A stretch of 64,000 bases of DNA, from the NCBI RefSeq assembly GCF_001310815.1, contig NZ_BAZK01000008.1:357912-421911 (forward strand), read 5' to 3'. Origin of the DNA: Pseudovibrio denitrificans JCM 12308 (lineage in GTDB: Bacteria; Pseudomonadota; Alphaproteobacteria; Rhizobiales; Stappiaceae). How positions within the stretch are numbered: position 1 is the stretch's first letter; every line of letters begins with the position of its first letter. The position numbers were made by a program, and so were the translations under genes. The notes under the pieces were generated by a model. That model worked only from the letters and a program-made list of their open reading frames with translations, did no database searches and was not told where the DNA came from. Below, in pieces: positions 20,125-31,435 of this stretch.

Positions 20125-20469
20125 TTAGTCGCAAGCTGCTGTGATGATAACTTCCACGAGCAGTTCTTGGGAAGCGAGGCGCGCTTCACCGCATGCCCGC
20201 GCTGGCGCATGGCCTTCTGGAACCCAGGCATCCCAGACTTCATTCATATCCGCAAAGTCGCGCATGTCTGAAAGCCAAACAATAGCCTGCAGGATTTTTT
20301 CGCGGCTGGAACCAGCTTCAAGCAGCAGTTCATCAACGCGGCGCAGACATTCTGCGGTCTGTTCCTTGATGCTATCACCGCGATTGCCAACCTGCCCGCA
20401 CAGATAAACGGTACCATTGTGCTTGACGATTTTGCTCATACGCTGCTTGGTGTGCATGCGTTCAATCAT
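20125..20469 (-). CDS. RidA/YjgF-family enamine/imine deaminase
   Basis: A 114-residue RidA-like trimeric protein with YLCGQVG near the start, [19 protein letters not shown], then [20 protein letters not shown], where the Arg that binds the substrate carboxylate is present, and a C-terminal [10 protein letters not shown]. RidA hydrolyses reactive enamines made by PLP enzymes. The start at 20469 follows AAAGGGG at good spacing. No cofactor enzyme is adjacent; the threonine dehydratase in this window is far away at 46.6 kb. Confidence 0.9.
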   Translation of the reverse strand: MIERMHTKQRMSKIVKHNGTVYLCGQVGNRGDSIKEQTAECLRRVDELLLEAGSSREKILQAIVWLSDMRDFADMNEVWDAWVPEGHAPARACGEARLASQELLVEVIITAACD

Positions 20470-20615
20470 GTTGTTACCCCTTTAAGATCAGGAGGCATGA
20501 GCTCGGAAAACTACGAGGTTTCATATCTCCAATTTCAGCGAGACAACATGACTGAAAGCACTGGCAAGTGCACTGTGACATTTGCGAGTGTCCAAGCTTT
20601 TCTGAGGGCAAGTAT

Positions 20616-21584
20616 TTATGCCGTTGCTTTTTCAAGGTGATGTTGAAGAAACCAGTTATAAGTCTCCGCAATCCCCTGATCCAATGAGATGGATGGCTTC
20701 CAGCCCAACTGCGCCAATCGCTCCGAACTCATGAGTTTTCTCGGAGTTCCGTCAGGCTTGGTGGTATCCTTCTCAATAGAGCCTTCAAACCCTAGAATTC
20801 TCGATAGTTTTTCTGCAAGTTCCAAAATAGAAATGTCCGTGCCGAAACCGACATTAATGTGCTCTTCTGCTGAGTAATTCTTCAGCAAGTACACCAGTGC
20901 GTCTGCACAGTCGTCGCAATGAAGGAACTCTCGTCGTGGCGCTCCTGTTCCCCAAATCTCAAAGGAAGCCGCGCCATTCTCATTCGCTTCGTGCACTTTA
21001 CGCATGAGTGCTGGCAGAACGTGACTGGTTGTCAGATCAAAGTTATCGCCCGGACCATAGAGATTGGTTGGCATCGCGGAGATGAAATCACATCCGTGCT
21101 GCTTTCGAAAAGCCTGACAAAGCTTTATTCCTGCAATCTTGGCAATCGCATACCACTCATTGGTTGGCTCCAGAGGCCCGGAGAGCAACGCCTCTTCTGA
21201 AATCGGTTGAGATGCATGTTTTGGATAAATACAGGACGACCCCAGAAACAGCAGCTTTTGTACGTTGGCTGCATAGGCTCCACGGATGAGATTGGTTTCT
21301 ATCGCAAGGTTTTCATAAAGAAAGTCAGCGGGATACTCATTGTTTGCCCATATCCCACCGACTTTGGCTGCCGCAACAATCACCGCATCCGGCTTCGTAT
21401 CCTGCAAAAACATTAGCGTTTCACTTTGAACCGTGAGATCCACCTGTTTGCGGTCAGCCGTCAAAAGCGAGCAATCCTCTCGCTCCAAACGGCGCATCAA
21501 TGCGCCGCCAACCATGCCTCTGTGCCCAGCTACAAAAACCGATTTTCCCGCGAGGTCAAATTTTGTCTCCGATAAATCAGGCAT
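20616..21584 (-). CDS. fcl: GDP-L-fucose synthase
   Basis: A 322-residue extended SDR epimerase/reductase converting GDP-4-keto-6-deoxymannose to GDP-L-fucose. The NADP-binding [12 protein letters not shown] motif is at the N-terminus, followed by [19 protein letters not shown], the catalytic YAIAK and the product-binding [10 protein letters not shown] segment, all standard for WcaG/Fcl. It overlaps the 3' end of gmd by 8 bases, so the two steps are translationally coupled. The product would feed a fucosylated surface polysaccharide or glycan; a glycosyltransferase lies nearby (24.2-25.5 kb). Confidence 0.95.
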   Translation of the reverse strand: MPDLSETKFDLAGKSVFVAGHRGMVGGALMRRLEREDCSLLTADRKQVDLTVQSETLMFLQDTKPDAVIVAAAKVGGIWANNEYPADFLYENLAIETNLIRGAYAANVQKLLFLGSSCIYPKHASQPISEEALLSGPLEPTNEWYAIAKIAGIKLCQAFRKQHGCDFISAMPTNLYGPGDNFDLTTSHVLPALMRKVHEANENGAASFEIWGTGAPRREFLHCDDCADALVYLLKNYSAEEHINVGFGTDISILELAEKLSRILGFEGSIEKDTTKPDGTPRKLMSSERLAQLGWKPSISLDQGIAETYNWFLQHHLEKATA

Positions 21585-22644
21585 CTTCCAGCACCCGATG
21601 CTCTTGAAGTTCTTTCAAATCGGCCTGCACCATCTCCTGTACCAACACCTCTAGAGACGTTTTAGGCTCCCACCCCAGCTTCTGCCGCGCCTTACTTGCA
21701 TCACCTAGCAGCTCATTCACTTCAGAAGGACGGAAATACCTCGGATCAATTTCGATCACTGAACGACCGGTTCGCGCGCAAAGACCTCGTTCCTCAACGC
21801 CCTCTCCCTGCCACTCAATGTCAGTGCCACAATGAGCGAAGGCCATTTCTACAAAACGGCGAACAGATGTCATCATACCGGTAGCCAGGACATAATCATC
21901 CGGCTGATCCTGTTGCAGCATCATCCACATGCCTTCAATGAAATCGCGCGCATGCCCCCAGTCTCGTTGAGCATCAATATTGCCGAGGTAGAGCTTCTCT
22001 TGCTTGCCCAAGCTGATTGCCGCAGCTGCACGTGTGATTTTTCGCGTTACGAACGTCTCACCACGCAACGGGCTTTCATGGTTGAAGAGGATGCCGTTTG
22101 AAGCATGGATTCCATAGGCTTCGCGATAGTTTACAACGATCCAATAGGCATAGAGTTTTGCTGCAGCATATGGAGACCGCGGATAAAATGGTGTGGTTTC
22201 TTTTTGCGGAACTTCCTGAACCAGACCATAGAGCTCTGATGTTGACGCCTGATAAAACCTTGTTTTCTTTTCCAATCCAAGAATGCGGATTGCTTCCAAC
22301 AACCGTAGAGCACCAAGAGCATCGCTGTTGGCCGTGTATTCCGGGGTTTCAAAACTTACCTTAACGTGTGACTGCGCACCAAGGTTATAGACCTCATCCG
22401 GTTGCACCTCCTGCATAATCCGGATCAGGTTGGTCGCATCCGTCAGATCTCCGTAGTGAAGAATAAAGCGTGCATCTTCTTCATGCGGGTCTTGGTAAAT
22501 TCCTTCAATCCGCCCGGTGTTGAAACTGGAGGAGCGGCGCTTAACGCCATGCACTACGTAGCCCTTTTTAAGCAGAAAACGGCTCAGATAAGCGCCATCT
22601 TGTCCAGTCACACCCGTTATCAATGCTGTCTTTTGCAAGGTCAT
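21577..22644 (-). CDS. gmd: GDP-mannose 4,6-dehydratase
   Basis: A 355-residue enzyme for the first step of GDP-L-fucose synthesis. It has the NAD(P)-binding [13 protein letters not shown], the conserved [21 protein letters not shown] and the catalytic YAAAK, plus [16 protein letters not shown]. The start is the ATG at 22644; a GTG one codon upstream is also in frame. It overlaps fcl, forming a two-gene operon. Full length and without visible defects. Confidence 0.95.
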   Translation of the reverse strand: MTLQKTALITGVTGQDGAYLSRFLLKKGYVVHGVKRRSSSFNTGRIEGIYQDPHEEDARFILHYGDLTDATNLIRIMQEVQPDEVYNLGAQSHVKVSFETPEYTANSDALGALRLLEAIRILGLEKKTRFYQASTSELYGLVQEVPQKETTPFYPRSPYAAAKLYAYWIVVNYREAYGIHASNGILFNHESPLRGETFVTRKITRAAAAISLGKQEKLYLGNIDAQRDWGHARDFIEGMWMMLQQDQPDDYVLATGMMTSVRRFVEMAFAHCGTDIEWQGEGVEERGLCARTGRSVIEIDPRYFRPSEVNELLGDASKARQKLGWEPKTSLEVLVQEMVQADLKELQEHRVLEDA

Positions 22645-22957
22645 CACACGCCCAAAATCTTAGGGAAACAGAGCATGAACCTAGGAGGAAACTGGTTATT
22701 GTCGCAATTCTGAAAACATGCCCCCACATTCTCTAGGTCACTTTGCAGAGCAGTGTTTTTAAACGAGGTTTCAGCTTCGCCCACAAGGATATCCAAGTTC
22801 CCTCAAAATTAACTGGCAATCCCACAGCTCACCGTGTATCAAGCTCGCCCTCCCAAACGCCTTGGGGAGGTATCCCGAACCTGAATATCCAAACGCAGCC
22901 GTTACTCTGGCAATTGCACAGCATTGCCTGACAAAAGGCATGATGAGAGGTCTAAAA
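22645..22957. other. divergent intergenic region gmd / yegD
   Basis: About 310 bases between two divergent genes that must hold both promoters. I find no convincing -35/-10 pair, RNA gene or repeat, and the short frames crossing it lack protein-like composition. Confidence 0.3.
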
Positions 22958-24214
22958 ATGAACAGCGCATTCGCAGGCATCGATTTTGGCACCTCCAACT
23001 CCACAGTGGGCATCTACTCCGGCAAAACACCAGAACTGGTGATGCTAGAAGAAGGCCATACGGAAATGCCGTCTGCCATTTTCTTCAATTTTGAGGACGA
23101 GCAGATAGTTTATGGACGGCAGGCGAAAGAAGAGTACATCAGAGGCGATGAGGGCCGCCTTATGCAGGCTCTCAAGAGTGTTCTGGGCACATCTCTCATT
23201 CAGGAAAAAACGGCTGTCATGGGCGGTCGTATGGCGTTTCGTGACATCATTGCACTGTACCTGCGCCAGTTGAAACGCAAGCTTGATGCACACATGCAGG
23301 AAGATGTCACCAAGGTGGTTCTGGGTCGTCCGGTACATTTCATCGACGGTGATGAAGTCGCTGACCGCGCAGCGCAAAACACGCTGGAAGGTATCGCTCG
23401 CCAGGAAGGCTTTGAGCATATTGCATTCCAGTATGAGCCAATTGCAGCTGCGTTGGCCTATGAGCAGTCTGTTACCCGTGAAGAGCTTATTCTGGTGTTG
23501 GATATCGGTGGTGGTACAGCTGACTTTTCCGTTATTCGCGTTTCTCCTGAACGGCGGAATGCGGCTGACCGCACTGGCGATATTCTTGCCAACACAGGTG
23601 TTCACATCGGTGGTACAGATTTCGACCGTCTGCTGTCGCTTGCGCAGGTAATGCCGCATCTGGGCTATAAAACTCTCACCAAAGACGGCAAACGCGCGCT
23701 GCCCTCCAAATACTACTTCGATCTGGCTACCTGGCAGTTCATCAACCAGCTGTATTCTCCAAGCATTTTGCGCGAACTCGGCGAAGTCAGACGCGAAGCA
23801 GCGCAGCCTCATCTGGTAGAGCGCCTACGTGAAGTTATCCGCGCAAAAGATGGCCACATGCTTGCTACACGTGTTGAGCAAACCAAGATTGACCTATCAT
23901 CTTCCGAGATTGCCAGCCTCAAGATTGAACTGGAAGAAGAAGATGTTCAGGTGGATGCATCCAATGCCGATTTCCACGCAGCAATCGCAACTTCTGTCGG
24001 GAAAATCGATACCACCATTCAGGAAGCACTCTGCAAGGCAGGTGTGACTGCTGATCAGATTAACAGCATGTTCCTGACCGGCGGCACCACACGTATCCCA
24101 ATGCTTCACGATCACTTCAAGTCCCTGATGCCAAACGCTTCTATCGTGGAAGGCGACGTTTTTGGCGCCGTGGGCCTTGGTCTTGCAGCCGACGCGAAAC
24201 GAAAGTTCGGCTAA
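22958..24214 (+). CDS. yegD: Hsp70-family chaperone, YegD type
   Basis: A 418-residue actin-fold ATPase with the Hsp70 phosphate-1 motif (GIDFGTSNSTVGI), phosphate-2 motif (VLDIGGGTADFSV) and adenosine motif (LTGGTTRIP), but without the C-terminal substrate-binding domain of DnaK. The length and the GGTDFDRLL and KYYFDLATW stretches fit YegD. The ATG at 22958 follows GAGAGG; the longer upstream frame is non-family. Client unknown. Its stop lies 2 bases from the stop of the convergent glycosyltransferase gene. Confidence 0.9.
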   Translation: MNSAFAGIDFGTSNSTVGIYSGKTPELVMLEEGHTEMPSAIFFNFEDEQIVYGRQAKEEYIRGDEGRLMQALKSVLGTSLIQEKTAVMGGRMAFRDIIALYLRQLKRKLDAHMQEDVTKVVLGRPVHFIDGDEVADRAAQNTLEGIARQEGFEHIAFQYEPIAAALAYEQSVTREELILVLDIGGGTADFSVIRVSPERRNAADRTGDILANTGVHIGGTDFDRLLSLAQVMPHLGYKTLTKDGKRALPSKYYFDLATWQFINQLYSPSILRELGEVRREAAQPHLVERLREVIRAKDGHMLATRVEQTKIDLSSSEIASLKIELEEEDVQVDASNADFHAAIATSVGKIDTTIQEALCKAGVTADQINSMFLTGGTTRIPMLHDHFKSLMPNASIVEGDVFGAVGLGLAADAKRKFG

Positions 24215-24216
24215 GG

Positions 24217-25463
24217 CTAAGCTCTCGCAAAAAGTCTTTTCTTTTGCTTGTAATCCGACTTGACTGACTTGAGGAAACTATCCCATTCATCTGTCACGCG
24301 CTCAGGCGTAAACGCAGAGATTTTTTGCCGTGCTGCTGTTCCCAATTGCTTCCGAAGTTCCGGATTTCCCATCAGCGTGTCCAAAGCTTCAGCCAAACCT
24401 GCTGCGCCATCTTCAACTCTTGTCAAATAACCAGCTCCATCTTTGAGGAGCGCTGAGTTAGAAATGCAATCATCTACAGCAACGCAGGCCAGTTGATAAC
24501 TCATTGCTTCCGCTAATGAATTCGAGAACCCTTCGAAATGAGAGGGAATGCAGAAGATCTCTGCATTTTGATATGCTTCAGTCAAATCCGGCTGTGCGCC
24601 ATGAAGCTTTATCTGGTTGGGAACACCCAGCGACTGACAAAGTTCAACGGCCTCTTCGCTATCAGTACCAGAACCATACATATGCAATGACCAGTCGGGA
24701 TACTTTTCTGCAACTTTAGCGAAGGCATTAATCAACCATTGAGGTCGTTTGGCAGTATCAAATCTGCTTGTAAAAAGAATGCGCTTCTTGTGTTTGTCTC
24801 CTTCTAATGAAGAAGGCAAATGAATACCATTTGGTATATAGCTAATCGGCTTTGCGGCATGCTTGGGAAGGTAATTAGAAAACTCTGGTAACAAAACTGA
24901 GTAAGCATCAGCGCAGCTAATTTGTTCTCGATAATTTAATCGAGCAACCGGATCTTCATAGAACCCGACAGTTTCATCAAACATATACTTCGAATATTCC
25001 GAAATGCTAATACAATTGGAAAAGCCCGATATGGAAACGCATTATCAATCAAAGAAGCATAGTCTGGTGTAAACACAACACAAATGTCAGGGTTTTCTCG
25101 TTCCAACTCTTGTCTCAGACGAGGTAATCTTCCTCTTATTCTTCGTCTCCAACGCTGTCTTCTGTAAGCTGGGAGGATTCTCTGAAGTTGCATTGATGCC
25201 GATTTTTTGGGAGTCCGATTTAAGGATTGCTGTTTCTTTTTTTGTACATCTTTGAGCGACACCTGTTTTCCAAACTCTTGAAGTGAGTGCCGGATCTCTA
25301 ACGCAGGATCATGAGGATAAAACGGTGTCGCAATCTCAAGGCTATCGTTCAATACGGTTACGGAATGCCCTTTTGCAATGAGACCACTCCCAATAGCGAG
25401 AACTGCCCTTTGCGTTCCTCCGGTTTCTGCGAAGGACCATCCGAAATAAAACAGAACTCTCAT
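24217..25463 (-). pseudogene. glycosyltransferase family 4, frameshifted
   Basis: Two abutting frames form one GT-B glycosyltransferase of about 415 residues. The N-terminal half starts FYFGWSFAETGGTQRAVLAIG, the usual GT4 acceptor-side glycine loop. The C-terminal half has the donor-binding RILFTSRFDTAKRPQWLINAF and the EX7E-type EIFCIPSHFEGFSNSLAEAM. The frame breaks at about 24992, where ATTCGAAG would read through as ATTCCGAAG. One lost C/G explains everything, so a sequence error is likely. Probably builds a cell-surface glycan together with the nearby GDP-fucose genes. Confidence 0.82.
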
Positions 25464-25686
25464 TCAAGACATTCCCCGTACCCAGCTTTTACTGCAAGCT
25501 TCACTCCCAGATACCAAGGGAATTTCGCGATTTACGATACCCCTATTTTTTCACCCTTATTTTCTCATTCCTCTAATTTCAGAATTGTCACATTCAACCA
25601 ATTCAGGTTCCCTAGTTGCAATTGTTAATGAAGTCTTAAGAGGGCGGCGCGCGCTGTTTTAGCTGTGTGCTGGGTTGGGGACCGGG

Positions 25687-26532
25687 ATGTTGCAGCGGCA
25701 AAATAAGTGTTTTAAACACTGCTGGCTTTATCCGATGATTGGCGCGGTTGCCTTAGGATCAGCCGGATCTTCCGTTGAGGCAACAACTCTACGTGAAGCG
25801 CTTGAAGACACCTTGCGGTTCAACCAGACGTTAAGTTTAACAAGTTGGAAGACAGCTTCAAAACAGCAGAAAACTGAGGTTCTGCAGGAAACCGTCGATG
25901 CTTATGCTGCACTCTACTTAGCAACACAGCAAACACACGTTTATCTGAGATCGCTGAGAGATCTAAACGAGATAACCGCAGTTTTGGATAGACATTCTGA
26001 GAGCAAAACAACTCAGGTTTTGGAGCGCGTTGAAGCGTTAGAAGCACAGCGCAGCTCAATCAGTGATACTCTAAAGGCACTGCAGCAGAACGAACTTCTT
26101 TTTGCGCAAACGGCCTTCACACACTACACGGGCAGCCGCAGTTTCAACCTTCAGCCAGTGGTCACTTCATCTCTGTTGAATGGTTCAGGATCGCCTACAG
26201 ATGTGCAAGCGGAAAGCAAATCACTTTCCAAAGCGATTAAAACCTATAAGCAGCTTCAGATCGGAGTAACGCGCCAGAGGCGAAACTATGAGGCCGCACT
26301 CGCACAGACTGAAGTAAATTCTGAGCATGTTCCTGCTTATCTCACCGCTCTAACCAAGCTGCAAAATACAGAACTTCAGCTCATCGCAGCTGAAGCAGAA
26401 CTCATTCGCCTTCATTTTGCAGACAAAGCTCAGCGTTCGACGCTTTTGCTGCACCTCGGTCTTTCTGAGCGATTGCTTGAGAAAACCCGCAACCGAGAAC
26501 TGCGGCGTATAGCGACCCAACAGATCAATTAG
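25687..26532 (+). CDS. short TolC-like outer-membrane efflux protein
   Basis: A 281-residue protein with an apparent N-terminal signal/anchor (hydrophobic stretch ending near SSVEA) and then long amphipathic helices. The pattern LREALEDTLRFNQTL, then ETVDAYAALYLATQQTHVYLRSLRDLNE, and a late LQNTELQLIAAEAELIRLHFADK, is that of TolC-type helices. TolC is normally 430-500 residues, so one repeat is largely missing. The giant RTX adhesin begins 35 bases downstream, so this could be the export channel of that adhesin or a diverged accessory protein. No ABC or membrane-fusion partner is present. Confidence 0.6.
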   Translation: MLQRQNKCFKHCWLYPMIGAVALGSAGSSVEATTLREALEDTLRFNQTLSLTSWKTASKQQKTEVLQETVDAYAALYLATQQTHVYLRSLRDLNEITAVLDRHSESKTTQVLERVEALEAQRSSISDTLKALQQNELLFAQTAFTHYTGSRSFNLQPVVTSSLLNGSGSPTDVQAESKSLSKAIKTYKQLQIGVTRQRRNYEAALAQTEVNSEHVPAYLTALTKLQNTELQLIAAEAELIRLHFADKAQRSTLLLHLGLSERLLEKTRNRELRRIATQQIN

Positions 26533-29340
26533 AACACTAACAATTTGGAACGAGGAGGAATGCAGTCATGGCTCACATCAACTCAGCGCCTAAGAACACA
26601 CCAGTTTTGCAGTCCCCTCCCCCAATTCTGTTAGCTGAACCTCTGCCACATTCGCGTGGCGCAATCCTACTCAAGCGGGAAAACGGTCAGTTGGTTGATC
26701 TTTCCAACACGATCGGGACAGCCCAACTCGCGCGAGATGGAACTCAATTGCACATTCGGCAAGCAGATGGACAGATTATCGTAATTGAAGGCTTTTTTGG
26801 CGGGCCAGCCAACGAGTTCTTTATTTTGATGCCATCTGGCCCGCTCACCACACAAAGTCAGTTCTTGGCAGCAGTGCAAATCGATGCTGCGTTGGAACTT
26901 GGCAGCTTTCAGGAAGATGTCCCCTCCCCTGCCCAAAGCAGAACAAACAAACCTGCCGAAGAATCTCATCAGTCTTCGGATACGGCTAGTTTTCCAACTT
27001 TGCATCAAACACCTAGATTGGCAGAGTTAAGTTCTGCCACCAGCCACAGTCACTTTGCGGAAAGCAATAACTCCAACTTGGAAGGCGCTCCTTTTGCTCT
27101 TTCAAAAACAAGTAATCCTGAGAGTATTGCAGTTCCTCAGTTTTCTCCCGCAGACTTGTATGTTCAACCAAACTCGATAGTTTCCCGAGCAAACGATCTT
27201 CCGATACTCAAAGTAGAGGAAGCATCCTTTCGCACATCCACCGATATCTCAGTCAGCGATAGCCTCGCTATTGATTTTGGCGTGGATGGTACCAACTCCC
27301 GCGCACTGCTATTTACACTTGATGCAGCTGGACGCCCACTCGGCCGCTCAGGTGATCCGCTCGATATTACCTCCGGCGGTGCGCGGGTCCTTTTTCAGTC
27401 AGAATTTGGCCTACAAGGTCAGCATGTTCTGAAAGGGTTGAAGGGAGATGGTACGCTCGTTTTCAAAGTAACGTTGGATCCCACATCGCCCAACGGCACC
27501 TACATCTATCAGCAATTTGCGCAGTTAGATCACCCAGCTGACACTTCAGACCTCCTGCTCAGTTTCCGGTTCATTGCAAAGGATGCAGATGGAGATAGCC
27601 TGGTTTCCTATCTGGACCTCCGCGTAACCGACGATCCTATGCCTTCGGAATGGAACCTAACAGCAACCGTATCTGAGGCAGGCTTAGCGGGAGGGTCAGA
27701 TGGAGATCCGAACAGCGCCTCAACATCAGGCATTCTGCCTATGGGCTCACAACAAGGCCCAGTCACACTGACATGGGATGATCCTACTCCAACATCGGGC
27801 TTCAGCTTTGCTCAAGAAGGGCAAACACTTCTTATCCTACAAGGTGGGCAAATCGTTTTATCTGTATCTCTGAATGCATCGACTGGCACCTACAGTGTGA
27901 CGCAACACAACACAATCATAAACGCAGGTAACGGTGACGCGGTATTCAACCTGAACTTCTCAGCGACAAACATCCGAGGCCAAAGCGCAACTGGCACTCT
28001 TATCGTCACATCGCTAGACGATACACCTAAGGCGTTCCCACTCAACCAGATCGTTTTTGATGAAAGCCAGTTGAGCGACGAAGCTGAGCTGAGTTTCTCA
28101 TCAGATTACCTGCCTCATAACGCTGGAGCAGATGGTGCAAACATCAGTTGGCAATTGCCGGAAGATCCAGACGGTCTGATTTACATCATCGAAGGGCAGA
28201 TGCTCAGCGTAAAACAGGGCGATACGCTAATCCTGACGGCACAGTTTACGGATGGCAAGGGAGCCTATACAGTTAAGCAGCATAACCCGCTTCAACACAC
28301 CAATGGGCTGGATCAGGAGGAAATCAAACTCCACTACGTGATCACCGACGGAGATGGTGACACGGCCCAAGGCACATCAGCGTTTCTATCAAAGATGATA
28401 GCCCTACTGTTGGAGCACCGATCGAACTCACGCTTAGCGACGAAGCGTTTACGCAAGCAGATCAAAGCAGTACATCGGCTGAGGATAGCCTTGGTCTGAC
28501 AGGTGTACTCCCAGTCTCCGCTGGTGTAGATGGAGTACAGGTCTCATGGACAGAAGCCCCTCTTCCAACAGGCTTCAGCTGGGATCTTTCCGACGACAAA
28601 ATAACGCTTTTGCAAGGCACGACGGCTATTTTCAGCGCGACGCTGAATTCCGCCAGTGGAGCGTATTCTGTTACACAGCATGCTCCCCTCAATCATTCTC
28701 AGAGCGTTGACCAATTTCAACTGCGGTACATAGCGGCCGACTCTGATGGAGATGCAGCAACTGGGACACTGCAGATTTCCATTTCAGATAGCGTACCTGT
28801 CGCAAGTTCTGCGCCTGAGAGTATTAGCCTTTCCGAAACAGACCTCTTTGAAGCGCGTATGAACGGAGATGCATCTATTTCCCAATCAGGCACGCTTAAC
28901 GTTCAATGGGGAGCGGATGTTGGTTCAACAAAAGCACTCTCATTTTCATCCAGCATGAGCGGCACGCCTGCCCCATTTGCCGTCAATGGAGCCCAGGTCT
29001 TCTATTCCTTATCAGGTATTGGAAACGAACTCGTCGCGAAGACTCAGGATGGTACTCTCGTCTTCAAAGTCACCTTGGACTCAGGCAACACAGGATCCTA
29101 TACAGTCGAGTTTTTCACCCCAATTGATCATGCAGCCCCATCAGAAATCTCGATGGTGTTCGACATCGTCGCGACCGACGGAGATGGTGATACTCTTCCG
29201 CTTTCTTTCTCATTCGACATTGCAGATGGAAAGTCCATTGCCGTTGCTGACCAGTTCACAGGCAAGGAAGACACACCGCTCGTTTTAGATCTACTGGGAA
29301 ACGACATTCTGAATAGCGAAGGTTACTCCGTTCATATTGT

Positions 29341-29356
29341 CTTGGCACCTGCCAAG
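29341..29356. repeat. TTGGCA/TGCCAA palindrome, copy 1 (inside adhesin)
   Basis: CTTGGCACCTGCCAAG: 7-bp arms around a CC centre, inside the adhesin coding sequence where it reads L-A-P-A-K. First recognisable member of a palindrome family confined to 29.3-33.5 kb. Confidence 0.45.
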
Positions 29357-30446
29357 GGTCATCTGACACAGAACGCGGACAACACATTCAACTATACCGG
29401 GCATCCCAACGCCAATGGGTCTGATAGCTTTAGCTACTATATTCAGGATGCTGACGGTGAACGCAGTGAGACCGTGACTGTCTCCATCGAGCTCAGTCCA
29501 GAGAATGATGCTCCGATCTTTTCAGGTGTCGGACAAGACACGCCTTTTCATTTGACTGTCGAAGACAATGGACCTCAGGATGTCTTCACTGCGAACGCAT
29601 CAGACGCTGATGGAGACAGCCTCCATTTTTTTCTCCAAGGGCCTGATGCGGCCCATTTCAACATCGATGCACAAACAGGTAAAGTCAGCTGGAAGAACGA
29701 TATCTCTTATGATGTTCCGGCAGATCAAGATGGCGACAATATCTATGACGTTACGATTGTAGCCAGAGATCCATCAGGCGCAGAAGCTTCACAGGACTAT
29801 CAGATCCAGGTCACCGAAGGCCATAACACACCACCCCCGCCTCCGACAGTTTACCTTCACACACGTGAAGCTGGCAGTTACCAAGTTAGTTGGGACTTCG
29901 ACTTTGATAACTACACCAGCAATATCTCAGATGATATTCGGTCCGATGCGTGGAAAGAGTATGGAGACGACGGCTTGGCCGCCGCCTCAAATGATGGTTC
30001 CTCCGACATTTACATTGATGAAGCAACGGGCGGACTTGTTCTGACAGATCAATCCAGCGCTTCCGCAAATGGCGACGATAATCTTGCAAGCCTCAGCAAA
30101 ACATTTGATCTGACGGGTGCACAGTCAGCGCAGCTCTCGCTTAGCTATACCGCTAACTTCAGTTCATCAGAGACAAGTAAACTCTTCTATATTGAGGTCA
30201 TGATGGCCGATGGCTCCGTTCAAAGGATTGCTGAGATCACCGACACCGAAGACCATTCCCAGTCCAGAACGATAAACCTAGACCTTAGCGACCATATCTC
30301 TTCGGCCACGACAATAAGGTTGGTTGCTCCAGGTGATCTCACGTCTGCAGACACTCTCAGGATCAGCGATCTCACGGTCTCAATCGAACAACTCGCTCCT
30401 TTGGAAGAACAGCATTTAGACGCCACCTATCAAATTGATGGAGAGG

Positions 30447-30464
30447 ACTTGGCAGTTGCCAAGT
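30447..30464. repeat. TTGGCA/TGCCAA palindrome, copy 2 (inside adhesin)
   Basis: ACTTGGCAGTTGCCAAGT: 8-bp arms, differing from the perfect palindrome at one central base. Within the adhesin frame it reads L-A-V-A-K. A further CTGCCAAG half-site follows at once. Confidence 0.5.
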
Positions 30465-31319
30465 CTGCCAAGATTGACGGCTTGCAAGAACCAATAACCG
30501 GTCTAACGGTAAAACTCTTCAATGCTCAAAACGGCGATGTCCTGAACTATACAGCAATCGACGGCATCAATGGTGAGCTGCAAGATAGCGACAACGGCGT
30601 ACTCACATTGAATTTCTCAGGCAACCTCAATGCTTCAATCTATCAAAACCTGATTAACTCGCTTACGTTCTCAACCAACTCAGATAGTCTTGAAGCAAGA
30701 AGTCTTTCCGTGATCCTTCATACAGAGAGTGGAAGTTCATCACCGTCCATTTCGACAATTCATATGCTCCCCAACGTTGATGGAGAGACCGGAAGCGACA
30801 AGAACCCAGTTGATGGAACCTCGGCAGATGACACACTGAGAGGCACTGAAGGTGACGATGCAATCAACGGATTTGAGGGCAGCGATCATCTCTATGCTGG
30901 TGAAGGACAAGATACTCTGACGGGTGGCGAAGGCTCAGATATCTACTTCTTTGAGCAACTGGATGGAGCAGCAGATCATATCGCGGACTATAAAGCAAAC
31001 TCACAGAACGGTACTGATCGCGATATCATTGACATCTCGAAACTCCTTAAGGACTACGGTGAAGGTGGACTCGATCAGTATCGCTTCTTCACTGATCAAT
31101 ACGTCCGTTTGGTTAAAGATCCAAATGGGCAATACACACTACAGGTTGATCTAGATGCTTATGACAATGACCATAGTTGGGAGACATTAACCACACTGGA
31201 GATTCAGAACGCAGATGTTCCAGGAGCTTCGGTCAGCATTGATGTATTCTCTGTAGCAACCGAATTTGAGATACCAATCGAAAACGCGTTCCCAATAACC
31301 TGAGCTCGCAAGCCATGAA

Positions 31320-31337
31320 ACTTGGCAGCTGCCAAGT
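31320..31337. repeat. TTGGCA/TGCCAA palindrome, copy 3 (perfect, intergenic)
   Basis: ACTTGGCAGCTGCCAAGT is a perfect 18-bp palindrome beginning 17 bases after the adhesin stop and about 100 bases before the next gene. It can fold as a 7-bp stem with an AGCT loop or be bound as a dimeric operator. There is no T-run after it. Confidence 0.6.
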
Positions 31338-31435
31338 CATTTCTCGCAAATAAAATTGCTATTCTGCTTTGGTAGAGCTTGCTCTCGTATACGGTATGGC
31401 TAAACTTTCTCTGTTATTGCTTCAGAGGATTTTTC

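Larger units (their letters stand above)
26568..31303 (+). pseudogene. giant RTX-type adhesin, type I secreted, frameshifted
   Basis: Restored, this is a 1578-residue secreted protein. An N-terminal retention-like region has VDLSNTIGTAQLARDG and IVIEGFFGG. Several VCBS/cadherin-like beta repeats follow, each ending in calcium-binding DGDGDT-type loops (e.g. near 27.6, 28.3, 28.7 and 29.2 kb), then a concanavalin-like segment. RTX nonapeptides GGEGSD lie near 30.9 kb, with a C-terminal type I secretion tail. The frame breaks at about 28375, where GGCACATCAGC would need GGCACCATCAGC; restored, the next residues (ISVSIKDDSP) fit the repeat pattern exactly. Likely mediates attachment or biofilm. 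A GAGGAGG ribosome site precedes the ATG. Confidence 0.85.
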
